Shown: positions 16,568-27,656, counted from the first letter of the stretch. The stretch is 64,000 nucleotides of DNA from Pantoea endophytica (GCF_002858935.1 NZ_PJRT01000032.1:1-64000), one strand, 5' to 3'. Program-made: numbers and translations. The notes: generated by a model from the sequence alone, not told the origin.

Positions 16568-16959
16568 TGTGGTTTTCCGGGACGTTTAACCAGGTTCTGG
16601 AACAGCTGACGAAAATCCTGTGGCGCAGCGCTGTGATTTGCCCGTTCTTCCGGCGGCAGCGGCGGTAACGAATGCAGATGGGTGATCTGCTGGGCGGTCA
16701 CGCCCAACACCAGACGCGCATCGGCAGTATCGACAATGACCACACGCTCACGCTGGCCAACCTGCACCGTCGCGCTGACTTTCAGCGCCTGGCCGGTCAC
16801 CGTTTTCGGTGCAAAGCCAAGGCGTTTGGCCAGCCAGCCGCAGCCGAGAATCAGCAGAACAATTACTGCCAGCACGCTGCTGACCTGGCCAATCACCGAA
16901 CCGGTTGAGACCACCGGCTGGCTGGGTACCGGTTGTTCGGCTTGCGTGTGTTTTAACAT
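16564..16959 (-). CDS. fliO: flagellar assembly protein FliO
   Basis: 131 residues with one N-terminal membrane helix ([23 protein letters not shown]). A basic cytoplasmic domain with the [19 protein letters not shown] motif follows. FliO helps FliP pentamers assemble and is not part of the final gate. Two bp separate it from fliN. Confidence 0.92.
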   Translation of the reverse strand: MLKHTQAEQPVPSQPVVSTGSVIGQVSSVLAVIVLLILGCGWLAKRLGFAPKTVTGQALKVSATVQVGQRERVVIVDTADARLVLGVTAQQITHLHSLPPLPPEERANHSAAPQDFRQLFQNLVKRPGKPQ

Positions 16960-16961
16960 GC

Positions 16962-17372
16962 TTAACGGCTCAGACGACGCATACGTTCAGACGGGGTAAT
17001 GATGTCGGTGATGCGCACGCCATATTTGTCGTTCACCACCACCACTTCACCCTGCGCGATCAGATAACCGTTGATCAGAATATCCAGCGGTTCCCCGGCC
17101 AGCCCATCCAGCGCCACCACCGAACCCTGCGTCAAGCGCAGCAGCTCTTTAATGGTCATTTTGGTGCGACCCAGTTCCACGGTCAGTTTGACCGGGATAT
17201 CCATGATCAGATCGATATCCTGCAGCGAGCCGCTGATGCCAGGATTTTCCAGCGATTTGAACACATTTTCAGTTGGATCTGGCGCGCTGGTGGTGGTTTG
17301 TTCGTTCATAGCTGCAGCCCACAGATCGTCCGCGGAGATGTCGTCGTCGGACGGTTTCTTGCTGTCACTCAT
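16962..17372 (-). CDS. fliN: flagellar switch protein FliN
   Basis: 136 residues. The C-terminal SpoA domain is clear: DIPVKLTVELGRTKMTIKEL, then GSVVALDGLAGEPLDILING. The N-terminal part is acidic and S/T-rich as in E. coli. FliN builds the lower C-ring and docks FliH. It overlaps fliM by 8 bp. Confidence 0.95.
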   Translation of the reverse strand: MSDSKKPSDDDISADDLWAAAMNEQTTTSAPDPTENVFKSLENPGISGSLQDIDLIMDIPVKLTVELGRTKMTIKELLRLTQGSVVALDGLAGEPLDILINGYLIAQGEVVVVNDKYGVRITDIITPSERMRRLSR

Positions 17373-18372
17373 CGGGCTGTTCCTCGTTCAGCGAATTCAA
17401 AATCGGGTTAATCAAATGTTCTACACGCAGCGCGTACTGGCCATTGATGGTGCCGTATTGGCTGGTCAGCACCGGCACGCTATCGACGTGAGCGATGATG
17501 CGGTCCGGCTTCTCAATGGGCAGGACGTCACCGGGTTTCAGCTGCAAAATACGTGACAGGCGCAGCGATGTTTCGGCGAAATGGGCAATCAGCTCCAGCT
17601 CCGAGTGCTGCACCTGTTTCACCAGATTGTCGCGCCAGTGATTATCTTCCCGGCGTGAGTTTTCCAGTGGGGGATTGACCAGCAGCTCGCGCAGCGGCTC
17701 AATCATCGAAAACGGAATACAGATATTGAATTCACCGACCAGGTTTCCAATCTCCACCTGGAACGGCGTGTTCACCACGATGTCATTCGGTGAAGTGGTG
17801 ATGTTGGTGAACTTCACCTGCATCTCGGAACGCACATACTCCACTTCCAGCGGATAAATCGCTTTCCACGCGTCGCTGTAGCCATCCAGCGCCAATTTCA
17901 ACATGCGGCGAATCACACGCTGTTCGGTATGGGTAAATTCACGTCCTTCAACTTTGGTCGGGAAACGACCGTCGCCGCCAAACAGGTTATCGACAGCAAT
18001 AAAAACCAGGCTCGGTGAAAACACCACCAGCGCCGTGCCGCGCAGCGGCTTCAGGTGGATCAGGTTCAGGTTGGTTGGCACCGGCAGGTTGCGGGCGAAC
18101 TCGTGGTACGGCTGAATCTTGATCGCACCCACACTAATATCGGGGCTACGGCGCAGCAGGTTAAACAGCGCCATACGGAAATGACGGGCAAAGCGCTCGT
18201 TGATGATCTCCAGCGCCTGCAGACGCTCACGTACGACGCGGCGCTGAGTATTGGGATCATAGGGACGGATATCGCCATCGGTCCCTTTGGAACTGTTCTC
18301 TACTTCCGCACTGTCACTGTCGCCATTAAGCAGCGCGTCAATCTCAGCCTGGGAGAGAATGCTATCGCCCAT
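17365..18372 (-). CDS. fliM: flagellar switch protein FliM
   Basis: 335 residues, matching E. coli (334). The N-terminal CheY-P-binding segment (LSQAEIDALLNG) is present. The middle domain has the GGDGRFPTKVEGREFT region, and the C-terminal SpoA domain has LKPGDVLPIEKP. FliM sets rotation direction by binding phospho-CheY and contacts FliG. Confidence 0.97.
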   Translation of the reverse strand: MGDSILSQAEIDALLNGDSDSAEVENSSKGTDGDIRPYDPNTQRRVVRERLQALEIINERFARHFRMALFNLLRRSPDISVGAIKIQPYHEFARNLPVPTNLNLIHLKPLRGTALVVFSPSLVFIAVDNLFGGDGRFPTKVEGREFTHTEQRVIRRMLKLALDGYSDAWKAIYPLEVEYVRSEMQVKFTNITTSPNDIVVNTPFQVEIGNLVGEFNICIPFSMIEPLRELLVNPPLENSRREDNHWRDNLVKQVQHSELELIAHFAETSLRLSRILQLKPGDVLPIEKPDRIIAHVDSVPVLTSQYGTINGQYALRVEHLINPILNSLNEEQPDE

Positions 18373-18376
18373 TAAA

Positions 18377-18862
18377 TCACCTCAAAATGAAGGCGGTAAA
18401 CAGCACGTCATTGACAACCTGAGCCGGTTGACCTTTTACCAGCGGCGGCGCCAGCACCTGTTTGATCTGCTCAACCAGGGCCTGTTTGCCTTGCTCTGTT
18501 GCCAGAGCCGTCGCGCTTTGACGCGAAAGCAGTAACAGCAGACGGCTGCGCACTTCCGGCAGGTAATCGTTCAATCGACGACGGGTATCCTCATCGGGCA
18601 GACGCAGGGTGAAACCCACGTACAGCACACGGTCGGGATCGTTGTCAGGATTGACCAGGTTTACTGTAAACGTATCCATTGCAAAAAATACGGGAGCAGC
18701 CGGTGGCTCGACTTTCGCCGCGTCCGGTTGGCTGCCTTCGTGTTTATTCATCATTCGCCAGACTGCATAGCCTGCCACGCTGCAAGCGGCCAGCGTTACA
18801 ATCAGTAACACCGGTAGTAGTAGTGAACGTTTGCGGCCTTTAGCTTTCGCGTTATCAGACAT
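18377..18862 (-). CDS. fliL: flagellar basal-body protein FliL
   Basis: 161 residues: a short basic cytoplasmic end, one membrane helix ([22 protein letters not shown]), and a periplasmic stomatin-like domain containing [15 protein letters not shown] and [14 protein letters not shown]. FliL encircles the stator units and supports torque. It begins the fliLMNOPQR group, separated from fliK by 129 bp. Confidence 0.95.
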   Translation of the reverse strand: MSDNAKAKGRKRSLLLPVLLIVTLAACSVAGYAVWRMMNKHEGSQPDAAKVEPPAAPVFFAMDTFTVNLVNPDNDPDRVLYVGFTLRLPDEDTRRRLNDYLPEVRSRLLLLLSRQSATALATEQGKQALVEQIKQVLAPPLVKGQPAQVVNDVLFTAFILR

Positions 18863-18920
18863 CTTGCAGTTACTTCCTGTGAATTATGGGTAAGCCTCTC
18901 GGCTGACCTGGACAGATTAT

Positions 18921-18960
18921 CCCGCGTCTTAAGTCAAACAATGGGAAGAAAAGACGCGGG
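18921..18960. other. 10-bp inverted repeat between fliK and fliL
   Basis: CCCGCGTCTT at 18921-18930 pairs with AAGACGCGGG at 18951-18960 across a 20-nt loop. On the plus strand four T follow; on the minus strand, the operon direction, AT-rich sequence follows without a T run. It could be an attenuator, a processing site or an mRNA stabiliser separating the fliF-K and fliL-R messages. Confidence 0.5.
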
Positions 18961-18991
18961 TTTTACGCTTACCTTCAGCGTTTAGCGGCTA

Positions 18992-20254
18992 TCAGGCAAA
19001 GATATCGACAGCGCCGTTACCGGCCGCGCGCGCTTGAAGGGCTGCCGGGACGGCAATAGGCGTTATCTCGTTGTCACTGTCCTGGGAGAGGGTAAAGCTG
19101 CCGTGCTGTCCGTCACGACGTCCTTCCTGCTGGCCCTGATAACTCTGGCCCTGTGCGAAGGCGTCGCTGCTGACGTTACTCTGTCCCAGGTTTATTCCGC
19201 TCTCCGCCAATGCGCTACGCAGCTGAGGAAGAGCCGCTTCCAGCGCGGCCCTCACTTGGCTGTGGCTGGAAACCATATTTAACTGTGCCTGATCCTTATC
19301 AAGGGTCAGGCTGATCTGGATAGCGCCCAGATCCTGCGGATGTAGACGCAACTCGGCGTTCTGCTGCCCGTTGCGGCTAAACATCACAATCTGCTGACTC
19401 AGCGCCTGCTGCCACTCGCTGCTGCCGAGCTGCGCATTCAGCATGGGCGTCGACGGCGTGGTGCTGGTCGAAGCGGTGCTGCTTACCAACGAGCTGGTGG
19501 CGCTGAGCGGTGCGCTGGTGAATGGCGTCACCGGGTCATCACTGCTCTGCGCGGCGGCGCGCGCTTCCGGCTTACTCAGCGCATTCAGCACCTGCTTAAA
19601 ACTCTCATCCAGCGTCAACCCGCTGCTGTTACTGGCGGTGGTGCTGACGCTGCTGCTCTGCGTGCTGCTGGCCGTTTGCGTTAAGAGCGTTACAGCATCG
19701 CTGGATTTCTTCTGTGCGCCATCCGGCTGCGCGTGCTCTTCTTTTACTGCACCGTCCAGCGAACCCCTTAACAGTGCGGCATTAAGCGAAGCGCGAGTGT
19801 CGGTTTTCCCTTCGCCTGCGCTGCTACTTACGCTGGTTGGGCTGGTGCGGTTCTCTACCGCCACCGGCAACATGGCGAATAACGCCTGCACATTCTGTAA
19901 GTCGCTGGCAGTTAACGAACTTGCCTCACTCTTGTCTTTATCATCGGCTGATTTCAGCGTGGCTTTAGTGTTTTCCGGCAGTAAAAGTGCGTTTAACGCA
20001 TCGGGTTTCTCCAGCGCCTGTAATAACGCGCTTAGCGAAGCCTTACTGACGTCTTTTTCATCAACTTCTGCTGTCAGATCAGTCGATTGCGTGTTAACAG
20101 CTTGTTGCTTTACCAGCGTCAGCAAGCGGTTGCCGAGCTCAGTAATAAATCCCTGCGGCAGCGACTCCGCGCCCTGTAAAACATCTGATGAAACTGAAGT
20201 GTCAGCGTCTCCCAAAACCGAGGTTTGCGTAGCAACTGTTGGCAGCGTAATCAT
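18992..20254 (-). CDS. fliK: flagellar hook-length control protein FliK
   Basis: 420 residues. The long low-complexity N-terminal ruler is rich in S, T, A and D. The C-terminal switch domain (about 290-370) contains [20 protein letters not shown] and [20 protein letters not shown]. FliK is secreted during hook growth, measures its length and makes FlhB switch to filament substrates. The ruler part varies between genera, as expected. It overlaps fliJ by 4 bp. Confidence 0.93.
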   Translation of the reverse strand: MITLPTVATQTSVLGDADTSVSSDVLQGAESLPQGFITELGNRLLTLVKQQAVNTQSTDLTAEVDEKDVSKASLSALLQALEKPDALNALLLPENTKATLKSADDKDKSEASSLTASDLQNVQALFAMLPVAVENRTSPTSVSSSAGEGKTDTRASLNAALLRGSLDGAVKEEHAQPDGAQKKSSDAVTLLTQTASSTQSSSVSTTASNSSGLTLDESFKQVLNALSKPEARAAAQSSDDPVTPFTSAPLSATSSLVSSTASTSTTPSTPMLNAQLGSSEWQQALSQQIVMFSRNGQQNAELRLHPQDLGAIQISLTLDKDQAQLNMVSSHSQVRAALEAALPQLRSALAESGINLGQSNVSSDAFAQGQSYQGQQEGRRDGQHGSFTLSQDSDNEITPIAVPAALQARAAGNGAVDIFA

Positions 20255-20697
20255 TCGCCTTTCCTCAATGCGGCCCGTTGGGCAAATTCATCCATCCGTT
20301 TCTGATCGAGACGGTTTTCTTGTCGTAATGCGTTTTCCTCAGCGCGCGTAATCAGCGTTTGATAAGCATTGAGCCGCTTATGCTTTTCACGCCAGTTGCT
20401 CAGCGCGCTGTCGAGGCGTTGATTCCACAGGGAAAGCTGTTGGCGATGCTGTTCGATGGCTTTTTCCAGCGTCTGAATAAACTGGTGATAATTGGTCCAG
20501 CGCGTGCTGGCGATGCCGCCGGACATATCCTGATTGAGCTTGTTGCGATACTCATCCTGATAATCCAGCAGCATGCTGAGTTGTTCGTCGGCCTGCTGCA
20601 CACCCCGGCGCATATCGCCAAGGTGAATCACCGCACTCTCCAGTTCCTGCTCCGCCATATCGCGTAGCTTGTTGATCGCACTGGCCGTTTTCATCAC
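20251..20697 (-). CDS. fliJ: flagellar export chaperone FliJ
   Basis: 148 residues, almost entirely alpha-helical coiled coil with heptad-like runs ([20 protein letters not shown]). Length equals the E. coli protein (147). FliJ inserts into the FliI hexamer like the gamma subunit of F1-ATPase and links it to FlhA. Sixteen bp separate it from fliI. Confidence 0.93.
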   Translation of the reverse strand: MMKTASAINKLRDMAEQELESAVIHLGDMRRGVQQADEQLSMLLDYQDEYRNKLNQDMSGGIASTRWTNYHQFIQTLEKAIEQHRQQLSLWNQRLDSALSNWREKHKRLNAYQTLITRAEENALRQENRLDQKRMDEFAQRAALRKGE

Positions 20698-20713
20698 TTA
20701 ACCTCGTTTGGCG

Positions 20714-22078
20714 TTAACCGAACATCGCCTGCAGATGCAAACAGGCATCGTCGTAGTCGCTGCGTTCGAAAATGCCCTGATGCAGGAAGGCTTCCATCTC
20801 CGGATAGAGCTTGATGGCGCGGTCCAGCATCGGATCGCTGCCTGCGGCATACGCACCCACACTCACCAGATCGCGGTTACGCTGGAAGCTGGAGAGCAAC
20901 TGTTTAAACTGACGCACGCGCGCGTAGTGCGTCTCATCAATTAATGAGGTCATGGCGCGGCTGATTGACGCTTCGATATCAATCGCCGGATAGTGACCGG
21001 CTTCCGCCAGACGGCGCGACAGCACGATGTGGCCGTCGAGAATGGCACGCGCCGAGTCGGCAATCGGGTCTTGCTGATCGTCGCCTTCGGTCAACACGGT
21101 ATAAAAGGCGGTGATTGAACCGCCGCCGTGCGTACCGTTACCGGCGCGTTCCACCAGCGCGGGCAATTTGGCGAACACCGAAGGCGGATAACCTTTGGTC
21201 GCCGGCGGCTCACCGATGGCCAGTGCGATTTCACGTTGCGCCATGGCATAGCGGGTGAGGGAATCCATAATCAGCAGCACGTGCTGGCCGCGATCGCGGA
21301 AATCCTCAGCGATACGCGTGGCGTAGGCGGCGCCCTGCATACGCAGCAGCGGCGAGACGTCCGCCGGCGCGGCGATCACCACCGAACGCGCACGGCCTTC
21401 GGCACCGAGAATATTTTCAATGAACTCTTTAACTTCACGGCCACGTTCACCAATCAACCCCACCACGATCACGTCGGCTTTGGTGTAGCGCGCCATCATG
21501 CCGAGCAGCACGCTTTTACCGACGCCGGAACCGGCGAACAGGCCCATACGTTGACCGCGACCCACGGTGAGCAGGGCATTGATGGCGCGTACGCCGGTAT
21601 CCAGCACATCCTCAATCGGCGTACGTTGCAGCGGATTGAACGGCGCGGTGATCAGCGGGGCGCGATAGCCGGTTTCCGGCGCGGGCAAACCATCCAGCGG
21701 TTTGCCGCTGCCGTCCAGTACGCGACCCAATAACTCCGGGCCCAGCAGCATCTGTTTGCCGCTGTGGCCGCTGTCGCCACTGACGCGCGCATAAACGCGT
21801 GCGCCCGGCAAAATACCGTCGACTTCTTCCAGCGGCATCATCAGCAGTTTCTGGCCGTTGAAGCCGACCACTTCACTTTCAACTTCAGTGATCTTGCTGC
21901 CATCGGTACGTTCAATAATGCAGGTAGCACCGAGCGGCAGCTGCAGGCCGGTGGCTTCCAGCACTAAGCCGGTGGCGCGCGTCAGGCGACCGTAACGACG
22001 CACGGTTTGTACCTGCGAAATGCGTTCTTCGAAGGCGTCGAGCGCGCCGAGCCAGCGTGAAAGGCGTGAGGAGGTCAT
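20714..22078 (-). CDS. fliI: flagellum-specific ATPase FliI
   Basis: 454 residues from the ATG giving [20 protein letters not shown]; the frame extends ten codons upstream inside fliH, but this start matches E. coli and overlaps the fliH stop (TAATG). Walker A GSGVGKS is near 184-190, Walker B is in [10 protein letters not shown], and the F1-type [20 protein letters not shown] segment is present. The hexamer energises substrate delivery to the export gate. Confidence 0.96.
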   Translation of the reverse strand: MTSSRLSRWLGALDAFEERISQVQTVRRYGRLTRATGLVLEATGLQLPLGATCIIERTDGSKITEVESEVVGFNGQKLLMMPLEEVDGILPGARVYARVSGDSGHSGKQMLLGPELLGRVLDGSGKPLDGLPAPETGYRAPLITAPFNPLQRTPIEDVLDTGVRAINALLTVGRGQRMGLFAGSGVGKSVLLGMMARYTKADVIVVGLIGERGREVKEFIENILGAEGRARSVVIAAPADVSPLLRMQGAAYATRIAEDFRDRGQHVLLIMDSLTRYAMAQREIALAIGEPPATKGYPPSVFAKLPALVERAGNGTHGGGSITAFYTVLTEGDDQQDPIADSARAILDGHIVLSRRLAEAGHYPAIDIEASISRAMTSLIDETHYARVRQFKQLLSSFQRNRDLVSVGAYAAGSDPMLDRAIKLYPEMEAFLHQGIFERSDYDDACLHLQAMFG

Positions 22079-22779
22079 TACAGTGTCCCCGGAGCGGCCA
22101 GGCGGCACAGCTCCTGCCAGCGTGTTGCCACGCTCGCATCAAGGTCGCCATCTTCGGCGCTAAGCTTACAGCCGCCAGGATGCAGCGTGCTGTCGGCCAG
22201 CAAGCGCCAGCCGTGCAGATCGAGCGTTGGACCCAGCGTCTGCTCGATGCGTTGCAGATCGTCCGGATGGACGCGCAGCTGCGGTTTGCCGCTGAACATC
22301 GGTTCCTGCTGAATCAGCTGCTGGATTTGACGCAGCAGGGCGGTGCCGTCCACCTGCGTGGCCTGGCCAATCACCGTGCGCGCGGCTTCCAGCGCCAGCT
22401 GCATCAGACGTGAAGCGATCACGCTGTCGAGCGCTTCGAGCGTGTGATGGAACTCGGTCACCAGCTGCTGCATACGTGCCTGTAGCGGCGCTTGCTGCTG
22501 CTGCGCATCGGCTAAGCCTTGCTGGAAACCGGCGTCATAACCGTTCTGTTGCGCTTCGGCAAAACCTTTCTGATAGCCTTCGCTGTAGCCTTGCGTCTGC
22601 GCATCTTTGCGCATCTGCTGCTGCATGCGTTCCAGCTGTTGCTGCTGTTCCGCTTCGGCGCTCAGTTCGACATCGATCTCCGGTTCATCTAACTGAGGTT
22701 CCGGTTCGGCACCGAACGGGCTGCCTAAATCATCAGGCTGCCAGCGCTGCCACGCGCGGGCGGAAAAGGCATCAGACAT
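22078..22779 (-). CDS. fliH: flagellar export regulator FliH
   Basis: 233 residues from the ATG that gives [18 protein letters not shown], overlapping the fliG stop by 8 bp. A central glycine-spaced helix ([20 protein letters not shown]) is the GxxxG stalk typical of FliH. The C-terminal domain ([29 protein letters not shown]) is similar to the F1 delta subunit. A FliH dimer tethers and inhibits FliI and binds FliN. Confidence 0.94.
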   Translation of the reverse strand: MSDAFSARAWQRWQPDDLGSPFGAEPEPQLDEPEIDVELSAEAEQQQQLERMQQQMRKDAQTQGYSEGYQKGFAEAQQNGYDAGFQQGLADAQQQQAPLQARMQQLVTEFHHTLEALDSVIASRLMQLALEAARTVIGQATQVDGTALLRQIQQLIQQEPMFSGKPQLRVHPDDLQRIEQTLGPTLDLHGWRLLADSTLHPGGCKLSAEDGDLDASVATRWQELCRLAAPGTL

Positions 22780-23764
22780 AGGTTTCCTCGCCACCACCAA
22801 TCACCATCTCGCCGGATTCTGCTAAGCGGCGCACCACCAGAAGAATGGCCTTCTGCTCGTTCTCCACCGCCGACATACGTACCGGACCACGGTTGGCCAG
22901 ATCGTCGCGCAGGATATCGGCCGCACGGGCGGACATATTCTTGAGGAACTTCTCGCGCAGCGGCTGTTCGGCACCTTTCAATGCCACCAGCAACTGTTCG
23001 GATTCCACTTCCTGCAACAGACGCTGGATGCTGCGGTCGTCTACTTCCACCAGGTTTTCGAACAGGAACATCTCGTCGATGATCTTCTGTGCCAGCTCGC
23101 CATCGAAGTCGCGTACTGCTTCGATAACCGCTTCTTCCTGCTGGGTTTTCATCAGGTTGATAATTTCTGCTGCGGTTCTCACGCCGCCCATCTTCGCGCG
23201 CTTGAGGTTGGTGCCGTCGAGCAGGCCATTCAGTACTTCGGTCAACTCCGCCAGCGCCGCCGGCTGGACACCGCCGAAGGTGGCGATACGCAGCATCACA
23301 TCGTGACGCAGACGCTCGTCGAACAGCGCCAGAATATCCGCCGCCTGGCCACGTTTGAGGTGGACAAGGATGGTGGCGATAATCTGCGGATGCTCGTCGC
23401 GAATAAGGTCGGCGGCCGCCTGTGGCTCCATGAAGTTGAGCGTTTCCATACCGCTGGTGGTCTCGTTTTTCTCGAGAATATCTTCCAGCAGGCTTGAAGC
23501 TCGCTCCTCGCCCAACGCTTTGATCAGCACCGAACGCAGATAATCGTTGGAGTTGAGGCTCAGCGCCGCAAACTGTTCGGCATCGGCTTCGAACTCGCGC
23601 AGCACTTCGGTCAGCTGTTTGTGTGAAACCTGGCGCATGTTGGCCATGGCACCACTCAGGTGCTGAACCTCACGCTGGTTAAGGTGTTTGAACACCTCCG
23701 CCGCGCGCTCTTCGCCGATGGTCATCATCAGAATGGCGCTTTTTTCTGTACCGGTCAGACTCAT
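22772..23764 (-). CDS. fliG: flagellar rotor switch protein FliG
   Basis: 330 residues, equal in size to E. coli FliG (331). The middle EHPQ motif is in [20 protein letters not shown]. The C-terminal torque helix carries the charged residues of [18 protein letters not shown] and [17 protein letters not shown]. FliG mounts on FliF and interacts with MotA. It overlaps fliF by 4 bp (ATGA). Confidence 0.97.
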   Translation of the reverse strand: MSLTGTEKSAILMMTIGEERAAEVFKHLNQREVQHLSGAMANMRQVSHKQLTEVLREFEADAEQFAALSLNSNDYLRSVLIKALGEERASSLLEDILEKNETTSGMETLNFMEPQAAADLIRDEHPQIIATILVHLKRGQAADILALFDERLRHDVMLRIATFGGVQPAALAELTEVLNGLLDGTNLKRAKMGGVRTAAEIINLMKTQQEEAVIEAVRDFDGELAQKIIDEMFLFENLVEVDDRSIQRLLQEVESEQLLVALKGAEQPLREKFLKNMSARAADILRDDLANRGPVRMSAVENEQKAILLVVRRLAESGEMVIGGGEETYV

Positions 23765-25491
23765 AGTTCTTTACTCATCCATTCGCGGATAACCAGCGCG
23801 ACGACGCGCGGATCGTTTTCAGACATGTCGCGGATACGCTGGCTCATCACCTCGGCGCTCATGCGGTTAGTAGATTTACGCTCCTGATCCAGCTCGTCTT
23901 TGCTGAGCTGAACGTTAAAGGCTTCTTCTTCTTCCATGGCCGCAGAGCGTGCCGCCAGCGCTTCAGCCGCTGCCTTCTCCTGCTCTTTCTTACGCACCAG
24001 CTGTGGACGTACCAGCTTGCGATAGAGGATGAAGCCAACCAACGCCACCAGCAGCCAGCGACCGGCAGTCATCAGCTGATCGAAGAACGATTGCTGCTGC
24101 CAGAATGGCAGGTCGCCACCGCTTGGCTCGGTCATGTTGAACTGAGAGTTCACCACGTTGACGCTGTCGCCACGGGTTTGTGAATAGCCCATCGCTTCAC
24201 GGGTTAAATCTTCAATCTGCTTGATCTGCTGCTCGTTAAGCGCCACCGCTTTGCCTTTACCGTCGTCGCGGTAGTTCACCACCACGGCAACCGACAGGCG
24301 CTGCACATCGCCGACGTTCAGCTTGGTATGACGAATGGTGCGGTCCAGCTCATAGTTCACCGTGTCGTTGCGCGTTGAGCTGCTCGGGCCAGAAGGCTGT
24401 GCGGTGCTGGTGGTGCTGCCGTTATTCTGCGCATTGGCGGTTTGCGCGTTGGCGTTTTGGCCGTTGGCATTATTGTTGTTATTCGTTGGCGGATTGGTCA
24501 CCGGCGCGGTATTGGCTGGCGCAGGCTGATTCGACAATGCACCTGGCACGCCGCCTGGATACGGGCTGCCATTCTGTTCGGAGTTGCTGGTCTGGCGTGA
24601 ACGCACCGCGCTATTGTTAGGATTGGCGTTCGGCTGGTATTTCTCGTCGGTCTGCTCGCTGCGGTCGAAGTTGATTTGCGCCGTCACCTGCGCATGCACA
24701 TTGCCCTGACCGACAATCGGATTGAGGATCGCTTCGATACGCTGCTGGAAGCGCGCTTCCACTTCAGACGCATATTTCAGTTGCGCATCATTCAGGTCGC
24801 GACCTTCGCTGTCAGAGCGGGTCAACAGACGACCGGCCTGATCGACAACGGTAACGTTGCCCGGCGGTAAACCGGCCACGCTGCTGGAGACCATATGCTG
24901 AATGGCCTGAATCTGGCCTTCATCTAATGCGCGGCCTGGCTGCAGGTTCAGCGTCACCGAGGCGGAAGGGGCTTTCTGCTCACGCACGAACAAGGTCGGT
25001 TTCGGCATTGCCAGATGCACGCGTACGCTCTTCACCGGACCGAGCGTTTCGATGGTGCGCGACAGTTCACCTTCCAGCGCACGCTGATAGTTGATCTGCT
25101 CGCTGAACTGGCTGATACCGAACTTCTCTTTGTCCATCAGTTCGAAGCCAACGTTTCCGCCTTTCGGTAAGCCTTGTTGTGCCAGACGCAGACGCAGCTC
25201 ATGCACTTTATCGGCGGGCACCATCAGTGCTCCACCGTTATCGGCGAACTGGTAAGGGATGTTCATTTGCGTCAGCTGCGTGACGATCGCGCCACCATCC
25301 TCATCGGAGAGGTTGTTATAAAGCACGCGGTAGTCTGGCGCTTTTGCCCACAGCACCAACGCAAACACCACCGCGATAACCGCAGCAGCAGCGATAATTA
25401 AGGGAATACGCGGATTGGCGCGCAGGCGGGCGAGAAGGTCATTGAAGCCTTTCTTAGCTGTATCCTGTGTAGCGGCTGCACTCGCATTCAT
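23761..25491 (-). CDS. fliF: flagellar MS-ring protein FliF
   Basis: 576 residues. TM1 is at about 28-48 ([19 protein letters not shown]), followed by ring-building domains ([40 protein letters not shown]) and a variable N/Q/T/A-rich linker at about 300-370. The second membrane helix is at about 467-487, and the C-terminal FliG-binding tail contains [12 protein letters not shown]. It is the first gene of the minus-strand operon and the foundation of the basal body. Confidence 0.97.
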   Translation of the reverse strand: MNASAAATQDTAKKGFNDLLARLRANPRIPLIIAAAAVIAVVFALVLWAKAPDYRVLYNNLSDEDGGAIVTQLTQMNIPYQFADNGGALMVPADKVHELRLRLAQQGLPKGGNVGFELMDKEKFGISQFSEQINYQRALEGELSRTIETLGPVKSVRVHLAMPKPTLFVREQKAPSASVTLNLQPGRALDEGQIQAIQHMVSSSVAGLPPGNVTVVDQAGRLLTRSDSEGRDLNDAQLKYASEVEARFQQRIEAILNPIVGQGNVHAQVTAQINFDRSEQTDEKYQPNANPNNSAVRSRQTSNSEQNGSPYPGGVPGALSNQPAPANTAPVTNPPTNNNNNANGQNANAQTANAQNNGSTTSTAQPSGPSSSTRNDTVNYELDRTIRHTKLNVGDVQRLSVAVVVNYRDDGKGKAVALNEQQIKQIEDLTREAMGYSQTRGDSVNVVNSQFNMTEPSGGDLPFWQQQSFFDQLMTAGRWLLVALVGFILYRKLVRPQLVRKKEQEKAAAEALAARSAAMEEEEAFNVQLSKDELDQERKSTNRMSAEVMSQRIRDMSENDPRVVALVIREWMSKEL

Positions 25492-25749
25492 GACCGATTC
25501 CTGCCTGACATTATTGATCGGGTGTGGTGTTGTGGTGACAAAACGTACTCCCTGAAGACTTCTCCCCTAAAATCGGGAGAGGAGAAAAATTAAATTCCAC
25601 TTAATGGCAGGCATTATTTGTTGAAAGCCGCGACATCGATGGGTGGATAAGCCGGGTTTTTTGCGGTCATTTAGCGCCTTTGTCCTATTGACAGTGTGTT
25701 AACTTTCTCATCGTGAAAATTTAATCACTTCTTCATTAGGGGTCAGGCA
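25492..25749. promoter_or_regulatory. fliF-fliE divergent promoter region
   Basis: 258 bp between the divergent fliF and fliE starts. By analogy with E. coli it should hold the FlhDC-dependent class 2 promoters, but I could not place FlhDC boxes with confidence. A short palindrome (TCTCCCCTAAAATCGGGAGA, 25560-25579) is visible. AGGGGT near 25738 is a plausible fliE ribosome binding site. Confidence 0.5.
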
Positions 25750-26061
25750 ATGTCAATTCAGGCGATTGAGGGTGTGCTGCAGCAGCTGCAGATGACGTCT
25801 CTGCAGGCCAGCGGTAAACAAGCGGAGTCCACTAATCAGGTCGATTTCAGTGCCACCATGAAAGCAGCACTCGACAAGATCAGCGAAACCCAGACAACGG
25901 CTCGCGCTCAGGCACAGGATTTCGAAATGGGTAAACCGGGCATCCAGTTAAATGATGTGATGGTCGATCTGCAAAAATCCTCTATTTCCATGCAGATGGG
26001 CGTGCAGGTGCGTAACAAACTGGTGTCGGCGTATACCGATATCATGAGTATGCAAGTGTAG
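25750..26061 (+). CDS. fliE: flagellar hook-basal body protein FliE
   Basis: 103 residues, matching E. coli FliE (104). Conserved parts are MSIQAIEGVLQQLQMTSLQA and the C-terminal VQVRNKLVSAYTDIMSMQV. FliE adapts the MS ring to the rod. It is transcribed away from fliF. The prophage integrase lies 28 bp beyond its stop, so the phage attachment site is at or near the fliE 3' end, and the last codons could be phage-restored. Confidence 0.95.
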   Translation: MSIQAIEGVLQQLQMTSLQASGKQAESTNQVDFSATMKAALDKISETQTTARAQAQDFEMGKPGIQLNDVMVDLQKSSISMQMGVQVRNKLVSAYTDIMSMQV

Positions 26062-26089
26062 TGGGGTAACTTACTGAAGGGGTTTGAAA

Positions 26090-27376
26090 TTATCCTCCTG
26101 ATGCTTTGCGGTAGGGCATATGTAGGGCAACGTCAGCAAATTTTGAATTAATCAGGCTGACTTGCTCATCGTTGTTTTCCTGCATCCATGTTCCGTAAAC
26201 CAGGTAGACCATTTGCGAATTGGCGTGTCCCATTTGTGCGGCTACATAATTTGGGTTTGCGCCAGCAGCTAGAGACCAGCATGCGAATGTGTGCCTGGAC
26301 TGGTATGCCTTACGATGTCGAACGCCTGCCTTTTTCAGCGCACCTGTCCATGTCTGACGTAGTGACGCAACAGAGTAATAATCTCCCGCTCGGCTGTTGA
26401 TCGCAAAAAGGCGAGGGTTGAATACGAATGTGCATTCCTCATCTTCTGCTGAATTGTATTCCCGCGTCTCGACCTTGATGATCGATGGACGGTTCATTCT
26501 TGTAAGCTCCATCTGGTCGCGCAATATTTCAATTGCGGGATTCACCAGACAGACCTTGCGGTTTGTGCTCGACCTTGTTTTGGGTGGGGTAAATCGATCC
26601 TCATTTGTGAGGTTGCGGTTCACCATCAGGTAGCCTTCCTGCAGATCAATATCTTCCCAGGCGAGTGCGCACAATTCACCGTGACGCAGGCCAGTTAAAA
26701 CGGCCAGACTCCAGAGATTAGCAATTTGACGGTTTCTGCAACACTGAATGACGCGCGGAAATTCCTCTCGGGTTAGTGGATCAGGTTTCTTCCGCTCCTT
26801 ACGGAGAATGCTAATGTTTGCCATCGGGTTTTTGGTTATGTACCCATTATCCAGTGCGAATTTGAATATTGCATACAGGTCAGACATGCAGCCATTCACC
26901 GTGGCAGCCGATCTTCCTTTCTTTATTATGCTATGTTTTCTTCCTTCACATTGGTAACCGGTAAGCAGCTCGTTTCTAAGTTCCAGCAAGTGCTCGCCAG
27001 TGATGGTTTTTATCGGTCGATCCTCTCCTAACATTTCAATGGTTACTCGCATGCGCCGCTCATAAGTGCAGTAGGTGCTGTGAGCTATCTCCGTTTGTTT
27101 CAGCTTCAGCCATTTTTGGGCAACCTGCTTTATTGTGAACCTTTCATCCTCCCTTACTTCTCCTTTAAATAGCTGTGACTCGGGGAAGCTATCGCGGTAA
27201 TCGAAAGTGCCTGTCTTGATCTGGTAAACGATGTTTGCCCGAAGCTCTCCTGCCAACTTTCTGTTCTTTGGGGTATCTGGCACGCTCAGCTGCTCCCTGC
27301 GCCTGGCTCCCTGCCATGTGAACCAGATGCGCAGGTTGTTGCCATTAGCCTCAACCCCGGTCGGGTATTTAGCCAT
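26090..27376 (-). CDS. int: prophage tyrosine integrase
   Basis: 428 residues from the ATG after GAGGAAATG, giving MAKYPTGVEANGNNLRIWFT, an N-terminal arm-binding domain of the DUF3596 kind. A core-binding domain follows (about 80-190). The catalytic domain has Arg231 in TGLRHGELCAL, Arg361-His362 in SRHTFACW, His384 in QMGH and the likely nucleophile Tyr394 in VYGTWM. It integrates and, with the neighbouring Xis, excises the prophage. It appears intact. Confidence 0.92.
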   Translation of the reverse strand: MAKYPTGVEANGNNLRIWFTWQGARRREQLSVPDTPKNRKLAGELRANIVYQIKTGTFDYRDSFPESQLFKGEVREDERFTIKQVAQKWLKLKQTEIAHSTYCTYERRMRVTIEMLGEDRPIKTITGEHLLELRNELLTGYQCEGRKHSIIKKGRSAATVNGCMSDLYAIFKFALDNGYITKNPMANISILRKERKKPDPLTREEFPRVIQCCRNRQIANLWSLAVLTGLRHGELCALAWEDIDLQEGYLMVNRNLTNEDRFTPPKTRSSTNRKVCLVNPAIEILRDQMELTRMNRPSIIKVETREYNSAEDEECTFVFNPRLFAINSRAGDYYSVASLRQTWTGALKKAGVRHRKAYQSRHTFACWSLAAGANPNYVAAQMGHANSQMVYLVYGTWMQENNDEQVSLINSKFADVALHMPYRKASGG

Positions 27377-27407
27377 CTCATTTCCTCGCTGTGAAAGGGA
27401 AGCACAT

Positions 27408-27656
27408 TTAAGCAGATTTCTTGCGGGGGATCGCCGGCGGTTGCTTCTCAATCCATTTCTCTATGAGCTTCCAGTCGTAAAAACACATGCTGTTGTCATA
27501 GGGGATGCCGTCCGGCGCGACGTGTTTGTATTCTCGCCCCTCCATCCATGACACTTCGCGGGCAGTTTTGATGGTGTTTTTCTTCATGCCGGTTATCGCC
27601 ATGAGTACAGATTCCGACACCCATTTACTTGGCGCCAGTTGAATAACGTTTTCCAT
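27408..27656 (-). CDS. xis: excisionase (DUF1233 type)
   Basis: 82 residues from the ATG giving MENVIQLAPSKWVSESVLMA. The pattern of a winged-helix start (TGMKKNTIKTAREVSWMEGR), YKHVAPDGIPYDNS and a terminal KWIEKQPP is that of lambdoid DUF1233 excisionases. Upstream of int in the same direction, as in lambda. It would bend attachment-site DNA to favour excision. Confidence 0.82.
   Translation of the reverse strand: MENVIQLAPSKWVSESVLMAITGMKKNTIKTAREVSWMEGREYKHVAPDGIPYDNSMCFYDWKLIEKWIEKQPPAIPRKKSA

Noticed and set aside
19443..20351. Long plus-strand frame of 302 codons opposite fliK
   Set aside because: It is the antisense of the S/T/A-rich fliK ruler, which leaves open frames by composition; no ribosome binding site or domain.
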